Part shown: piece after piece, positions 1-6,000 of the stretch | How positions within the stretch are numbered: the first letter of the stretch is position 1 | How the letters are laid out: every line of letters starts with the position of its first letter | Assembly (NCBI GenBank): GCA_052035955.1 | Contig: JBPOHD010000065.1 | Span: 1 to 8,411 of the forward strand | Source of the DNA: JAEUNJ01 sp052035955 | GTDB taxonomy: Bacteria > Pseudomonadota > Gammaproteobacteria > Burkholderiales > Rhodocyclaceae | Length of the DNA: 8,411 nucleotides | Reading direction: 5' to 3' | Program-made: the position numbers and the translations under genes | The notes under the pieces: model-generated | What the model was told of the DNA's origin: nothing | What the model saw: the letters and a program-made list of their open reading frames with translations, nothing else | Databases searched by the model: none

Positions 1-3000
1 AGCACCGTCAGGGTGGTGGCGTTGGTGAGCACCGCCGAACCGCGCAGGACGACGCTGTCCGTCCCTTCGTTCAAGTTCTCGGCAATCACGTCTTCCAGCG
101 CCACGGTCATCGCGGCGCCGCTGCCCATGGTCTTCAGGTCGGCACGGTAGAGGTCGTTGCCCTTGCCGCCCTTCAGGACGTCCGCTCCGCCCGCGCCGTC
201 CAGCACGTTGGCGCCATCGTTGCCCAGCACCAGGTTGGCTAACCCGTTGCCGCTGCCGTCGATGTCCCCGGTCCCCGTCAGGGTCAGGTTCTCCAGGTTG
301 TCCCCAAGCACGAAGTCGACGCCGGATTTCACCAGGTCGATCTCCGTCGCCACGACCGATCCCTCCGTCACCACGTCGCCGTCGGCGTCCACGATGTAGA
401 GGTCGTTGCCGGTGCCGCCCACCAGGGTGTCGGCGCCGGCACCGCCGTCGAGGGTGTCGTTGCCGGCGCCACCCTCGAGCAGGTTGGCGCCGCCGTTGCC
501 GGTCAGCAGGTTGGCCAGCCCGTTGCCGGTGCCGCCGATGTCGGCCTCGCCCACCAGCGTCAGGTTTTCCAGGTTCGCCTTGTCGGCCAGCGAGTAGGTG
601 ATCGCGGATTTCACCGTGTCCGTGCCGTCGCCCGCCCCTTCGGTCACCACGTCCCCGGCGTCATCCACCCGGTAGGTGTCGTTCCCCGCCCCGCCCACCA
701 GGGTGTCCGCGCCGGCCCCGCCGTCCAGGTCGTTGGCCACGGCATTGCCGGTCAGCAGGTTGCCCAGGGCATTGCCGGTCAGGTTGGAGGCCACCGCCGT
801 GGTCAGCAGCGCGTTCTCCACTTCCGCCGCCAGGACGTAGGTGCCGCCCGCGACGCCTATCCCGACCTTGACCAGGTCGGTCCCGCCGCCGGACTCCTCG
901 ACCACCAGGTCGCCCGCCGCATCGACCAGGTAGCTGTCGTTGCCGGCCCCGCCCGCCAGGGTATCGTTGCCGGCGCCGCCATCGAGGACGTTGTCGGCGG
1001 CGTTGCCGGTCAGCTGGTTGGCGGCGGCGTTGCCGGTGAGGTTGAGCTTCGTGCTCCCCGTCCCGCCGGCGTCCAGGTGCTCCAGGTTGGCGGCGAGGAT
1101 CAGCGTGGTGGGATTGACCAGCGCGGCACCACCGCGCAGCACCAGCCTGTCCGTCCCTTCGTTCAGGTTCTCGGTGACGCCGTCTTCCAGCGCCACGGTC
1201 ATCGCGGCGCCGCTGCCCACGGTCTTCAGGTCGACACGGTAGAGGTCGTTGCCCTTGCCGCCCTTCAGGACGTCCGCTCCGCCCGCGCCGTCCAGCACGT
1301 TGGCGCCGTCGTTGCCCAGCACCAGGTTGGCCAGTCCGTTGCCGCGGCCGTCGATGTCCCCGGTCCCCGTCAGGGTCAGGTTCTCCAGGTTGTCCCCAAG
1401 CACGAAATCGACGGCGGACTTCACCAGGTCGATCCCTCCGCCCAGCGCGAGGTCCTCCGTCACCACGTCCCCGGCATCGTCGACCACGTAGGTGTCGTTG
1501 CCGCTTCCGCCGACCAGGGTGTCGGCGCCGCCCCGGCCGTCCAGCACGTTGGCTCCGCCGTTGCCCGTAAGGTGATTGGCGCCGCCATTGCCGGTGGCAT
1601 TGAGGGCCGCGGTGCCGGTCAGCGTCACATCCTCGATGCCGGCGTAGGCGGGCAATCCCAGGTCGATCGTCACGCTTGCCTTCGCAAGGTCGCCCGTATC
1701 CCCGTTGCCTTCCTCGTCCACCATGTCGCCGGCATTGTCCAGGACATAGGTGTCCTTGCCCGCCCCGCCCAACAGCCGGTCGGCGCCGAGGCCGCCGTCC
1801 AGGGTGTCGGCGCCCAGGCCGCCCGCCAGGGTGTCGGCCCCGTCCTTGCCGTCCAGATGGTCGTCGCCGCCCAGGCCGAACATCCTTTCGGCCACGGCCG
1901 TGCCCAGGAGGTCGTCGTCCCCCTCCGCGCCGTTGATGGCCGGGCCCTGGGTGGTGAAGTCGTAGGCGGAGGTCCCGGCATAGGCATTGCCGGCCAGGTC
2001 CTTCACGGCGCCGGCGGGAAACACCACCAGGTAACGGGTATTGACCAGCAGGTTCGCCGTCGGATTGAGACTCAGGACGTTGCCGGTGATCGTCACCCGC
2101 TCGACATCCGATGCCTGGAAGCTCTCGACGACCACGCCGGCGGCGGTCTTCAGCACGATGGTGCCGCTGCCCCGCCGGATCGCTTCGCTGAAGGTGAGCA
2201 CGATGTTGCCATCCACCGTCGCCGAGGCAGCGCCGTCCGCGGGCGCGAAGGCCGTCACCACCGGCGCGGTCTTCTCCACCACCAGGTTGCCGGTCGAACG
2301 GGTCACCAGGCTCACGTTGCCGGCCGGGTCGGTTTCCCGCATCCGCACGACGCCTTCGGCATAGGAACCCACCGGCAGGACGAAGAAGTTCGCACTGCCC
2401 TTGGTCCACGAGGCTCCGCCGTTGATGCTGTATTCCCAGGTGGCGCCGGACTCCAGGGCCACGTAGATCGTCCCGCTGTTGCTGTAGCTGTCCCCGGCCA
2501 CCGTCTGGGCCAGGGAATCGATGGTGACGTCCGAGACGGGGACGTTCCCGTTCACCCCGACCGTGTGGGTCGGCACCGAGACGATGGCGTCGATCACCGA
2601 CATGCCGGAAAGAACCTTCCCGAAGACCGCGTAGCCCGGGACCGAATCGTTAACGTAGTCCAGGGAGGTGTTGTTCACCACGTTGACGTAGAACTGGGAG
2701 GTCGCCGAGTTGAAGGAACTGGTCCTCGCCATGGCCACGGTGCCGCGCAGGTTCGACAGGCCGTTGTGGGACTCCAGGGGAATCTGCGCGTAGGTCGGCG
2801 CCTTGTAGACCATGCCCGAGTTGAACCCGCCCCCCTGGGCCATGAAGCCGGGAATGACCCGGTGGAAGAGGGTGTCGTCATAGAAGCCGTCGCGGGCATA
2901 GGCCAGCATGTTGGCGACGGTGAGCGGCGCGCTGTTCGGGTCCAGTTCCATGACCACCTGGCCCAGGCTGGTCTGCAGGGTGACCTGGGGCTTGACGGCC

Positions 3001-6000
3001 GTGTAGAAGCTCGCGTAGGCCATCATCCAGGGGGCATAGGGCAGCCGGGTGTCGATGGCCTGGGCGCCGGCGGCGGCCGCGGCGTTGGTGTTGCCGGCCG
3101 CCCCCTCGACGGCACCGGCCTTCAGGGTGAGCCCCATGGTCCCGGAAACCACGTTCTGGGTCTGGGTGACGCCCACCGTCCAGGTGCTGCCGGCGCCGGC
3201 GACGGAGGCGATGCTGCCGTTGGTGACCGTGAAGTCGCCGGCGGTCAGCCCCGTGACGGGCTGGTTGAACTTGAGGGTGTAGACCAGGCTCGACGTCGCA
3301 TTGACGGTGCCGGCCACGTTGTCGGTGAAGCTGACGGCGATGGGCGGGACCACCGGGATCGTCGGCGCGCTGGCCGCGGACTCGGCGGTGCCGATGCCGT
3401 CCCTGTAGCTGGCCACGGCGCGGACCTTGAGGCCCACCTGGGCGGCGCCCAGGGTGAAGGCGGCGCCCGTGGCGCCGGCGATGTTGGTCCAGGTGGTGCC
3501 GTTGGCGGAGCTTTGCCACTGGTAGGCGATGCTGCCCACTCCCTCCACGTCGGCCAGGTCGTTGGCCGCTGTCAGCACCTGCCCCTGCAGGGCCATGCCG
3601 GAGACGGTGACGCCGCCCGTGGGCGCGGTATTGGCGAGGGCCTGGCTGGCGCCGCCGGTCACCTGCCCGACGGCCAGGGGCGTCGTGCCCCGCATGCCGA
3701 CCAGGGTGCCGCCGAAGGCGGTGCCGCTGCCGTTCCCCTTCAGGTACAGGTAGTGGCTGTTGCCGTTGACGAACTGCACGACGGCGTTGGCGAGGGACAC
3801 GTCGGCCTCGATGGCCGCCACCGTGGCGCCGACGCTGGCGGCGAAGGGAAAGGGGGCCGGCGTCCAGTGCATGCCCTTGAGCCCGGTGAACTCCAGCCGG
3901 TCGCCGTCGGCGAAGTCGGTGATGCGGTCCGTCGCCGCCAGGGTCGAATCCCCGGCGCCGGCGTAGATGAAGGTATCGTTGCCCTCGCCGCCGAGCATGG
4001 TGTCGGCCCCCATGCCGCCGGCCAGCTTGTCGTTGCCGGCGCCGCCGGAAAGGGTGTCGGAGCCGGCGAAGCCCATGAGCCAGTCGGCGCCGCCGGCGCC
4101 GCCCATGGCGTCGTCGCCGGCCAGGGCATAGGCGAGGAAGTTCCTGCCGTTCCCGGCCAGGCTGAAATAGGTCGAGGCGTCCATCGGGCCGGCCAGGGCC
4201 AGGAAGAAGTTCAGCCCCCCGGCCGAATACGTGTAGGAATCGAGGGTGCTGTAGCTCGCCAGCGCCCGGCCGACGTAGGCGAAGTTGCCGGTGTAATCGG
4301 CCGAACCGGAGGACAGGATGACGTGGATCGAACTGGCGGTGAAGGTCCCGGTGATTGTCTGCCCGACGGAGGTGATGGCCAGGGGGAAGCCCGAATTCAT
4401 GTTCAGGGCCCCGCTGCTCACGCCCAGCGATGCATCCGGCGTGCGGTTGGGCAGGGGCGGAATCTCGACATGGGAGAGACCGGCGGCGCTCAACGCCCCG
4501 CCGGCGCCCTGGCCGCCGGTGTTGCCGTCGCTGAACTGCCAGTCCAGGGTCACCCATCCCGGCGGACCGCTGTTGCTGTTGGAATAGGCCAGCGAGCGCA
4601 GGGCCTCGTCCACCCTTGCCTGGGTGGCGTTGCCGTTGAAGCCGAGGGTCAGGATGCCCATGGAATTCTGGGTCACCGTGCCGATCTTGACCCCGGAGAG
4701 CAGCAGGTCGCCGCCCTCCGCCAAGGCCCCGAGGTTGCCCGAGGCGGAGAAGACGTCTTCCGCCCAGGTCATGGCCTGGCGCCTGACGGTGATGGAGGCA
4801 CCGGCGAAATTGTCCAGGGCCGACAGTTCCGGGTCGCTCGCGTGGATGGCCGGGGCCATGACCACGGGGCTGCCGTCCGGGTCGAAAACGACCGTGCCGC
4901 CCCATCCCGTCAACTGGGGCGCGTCGTTTGCGGGGACGATCTGCACCGCCGTCGCGGCCGTGGCCGTCTTGGCACCGTCGCCGCCCTGGGCGCCGGTGTT
5001 GCCGTCGTCGAAAGTCCAGTCGATCTGGATCGACGCCGGGGCCGCCACGCCTTGCGGGGCGTAGGCGATCGACCGCAACGCTTCGTCGATCCGGGCCTGG
5101 GTTGCGCTGGCATTGAATTCCAGCGACAGGATGCCGCCCGAGTTCTTCGCCACCCGGCCGATGGTGACGCCCCCGAGGGTGAGGGACGCGGACTCCGACA
5201 GGTAGCCCAACTGGCCGGCGGCGGCAAAGCGGTCATGGATGTCGGCGCCCCCGTGGCGGACCAGGGTCACCGTGGACCCGGCATAGTTGCCGCCGGCCGA
5301 CAGGTCGGCGTCGAAGACATGGATCCCGGCATCCAGGACGCTGGTGCCGTTGTCGCCCACCGTCGCCGGTTCGGCCCTGGTTCCGCTGAACTGGGGCGCC
5401 GTGTTCGGGGTCACGACCTGGACCGTCATGCTGCCCGTGGCCGAGAGGGCACCGCCGGTGCCCTGGTCCCCGCCGTTGCCGTCGTCGAAGATCCAGTCGA
5501 TCGGCGCCGAATCCGCCGCCGCGATGCCGTCGCCGGCGTAGGCGAGGGAACTCAGCACCTCGTCCACCCGCGCCTGGGTGGCCTGGTCGTTGAACAGCAG
5601 CGCCAGGGTGCCGCCCGAATCGGTCGTGACCGTGCCGACCGTCACCCCGCCCAGGGTGAGGGCGCCGCCCTCGGCGAGCGCACCCAGGCTGCCCCGGGCG
5701 AAGAACCCGTCCCGGACGTCGGCACCGCCATGGCGGACCAGGGTGACCGAGGCGCCGCCGTAATGCCCGCGCGCGGCCAGTTCCGGGTCCGTCACGTGGA
5801 CGCTGGTGTCGAGGGGCATCGGATCGGCGCCGGCGGCATAAATGGTGCTGGCCGCGAGGCCGCTCCAGGAGGGCGCGTCGTTGACGGCCGAGAGATGCAC
5901 CAGCGTCTGCGCCTGGGCCGACCCGGCCCCGCCCGCCCCCTGGGCGCCGGTGTTCCCGTCGTCGAAGGTCCAGTCGATCCGGACCGAGGCCGGAGGAGCG

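Larger units (their letters stand above)
1..1943 (-). repeat. RTX block 2: long calcium-binding array (residues 2034 to window edge)
   Basis: At least seven RTX units are visible, each with nonapeptides (GGAGNDTL type) ending in NDTYxVDxAGDVVxE or NDLYRxDLKT. The N-D-x-Y anchors fall at residues 2096 (KDTY), 2182, 2265, 2368, 2454, 2546 and 2629, with steps of 86, 83, 103, 86, 92 and 83. Between them lie linkers of the form ENLTLTG, then GNGLANLLTGN, then GANVLDGG, a form common in large proteobacterial RTX proteins. Nonapeptide Asp residues are well kept, so calcium binding is expected. The array continues past the left edge, so total length and the C-terminal secretion signal cannot be judged. 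Confidence 0.93.

Noticed and set aside
1..1640. CRISPR-like or satellite DNA repeats
   Set aside because: The periodic similarity follows the RTX coding units (nonapeptides and ENLTLTG linkers), has irregular spacing and lacks unique spacers between short palindromic repeats.
661..2409. Minus-strand open frame with Arg/Gly-rich translation
   Set aside because: It is out of frame with the RTX/Big_5 coding frame over the same bases; low-complexity Arg-rich output is typical of shifted GC-rich codons.
2517..2990. Separate ppiA gene
   Set aside because: The cyclophilin segment is open and in frame on both sides, with module linkers and no start, stop or intergenic gap.
2878..4905. Minus-strand open frame of about 675 codons
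   Set aside because: It overlaps in another frame the Ig-like, RTX and fifth-repeat modules of the giant gene and is Arg/His/Gly-rich without recognisable motifs.
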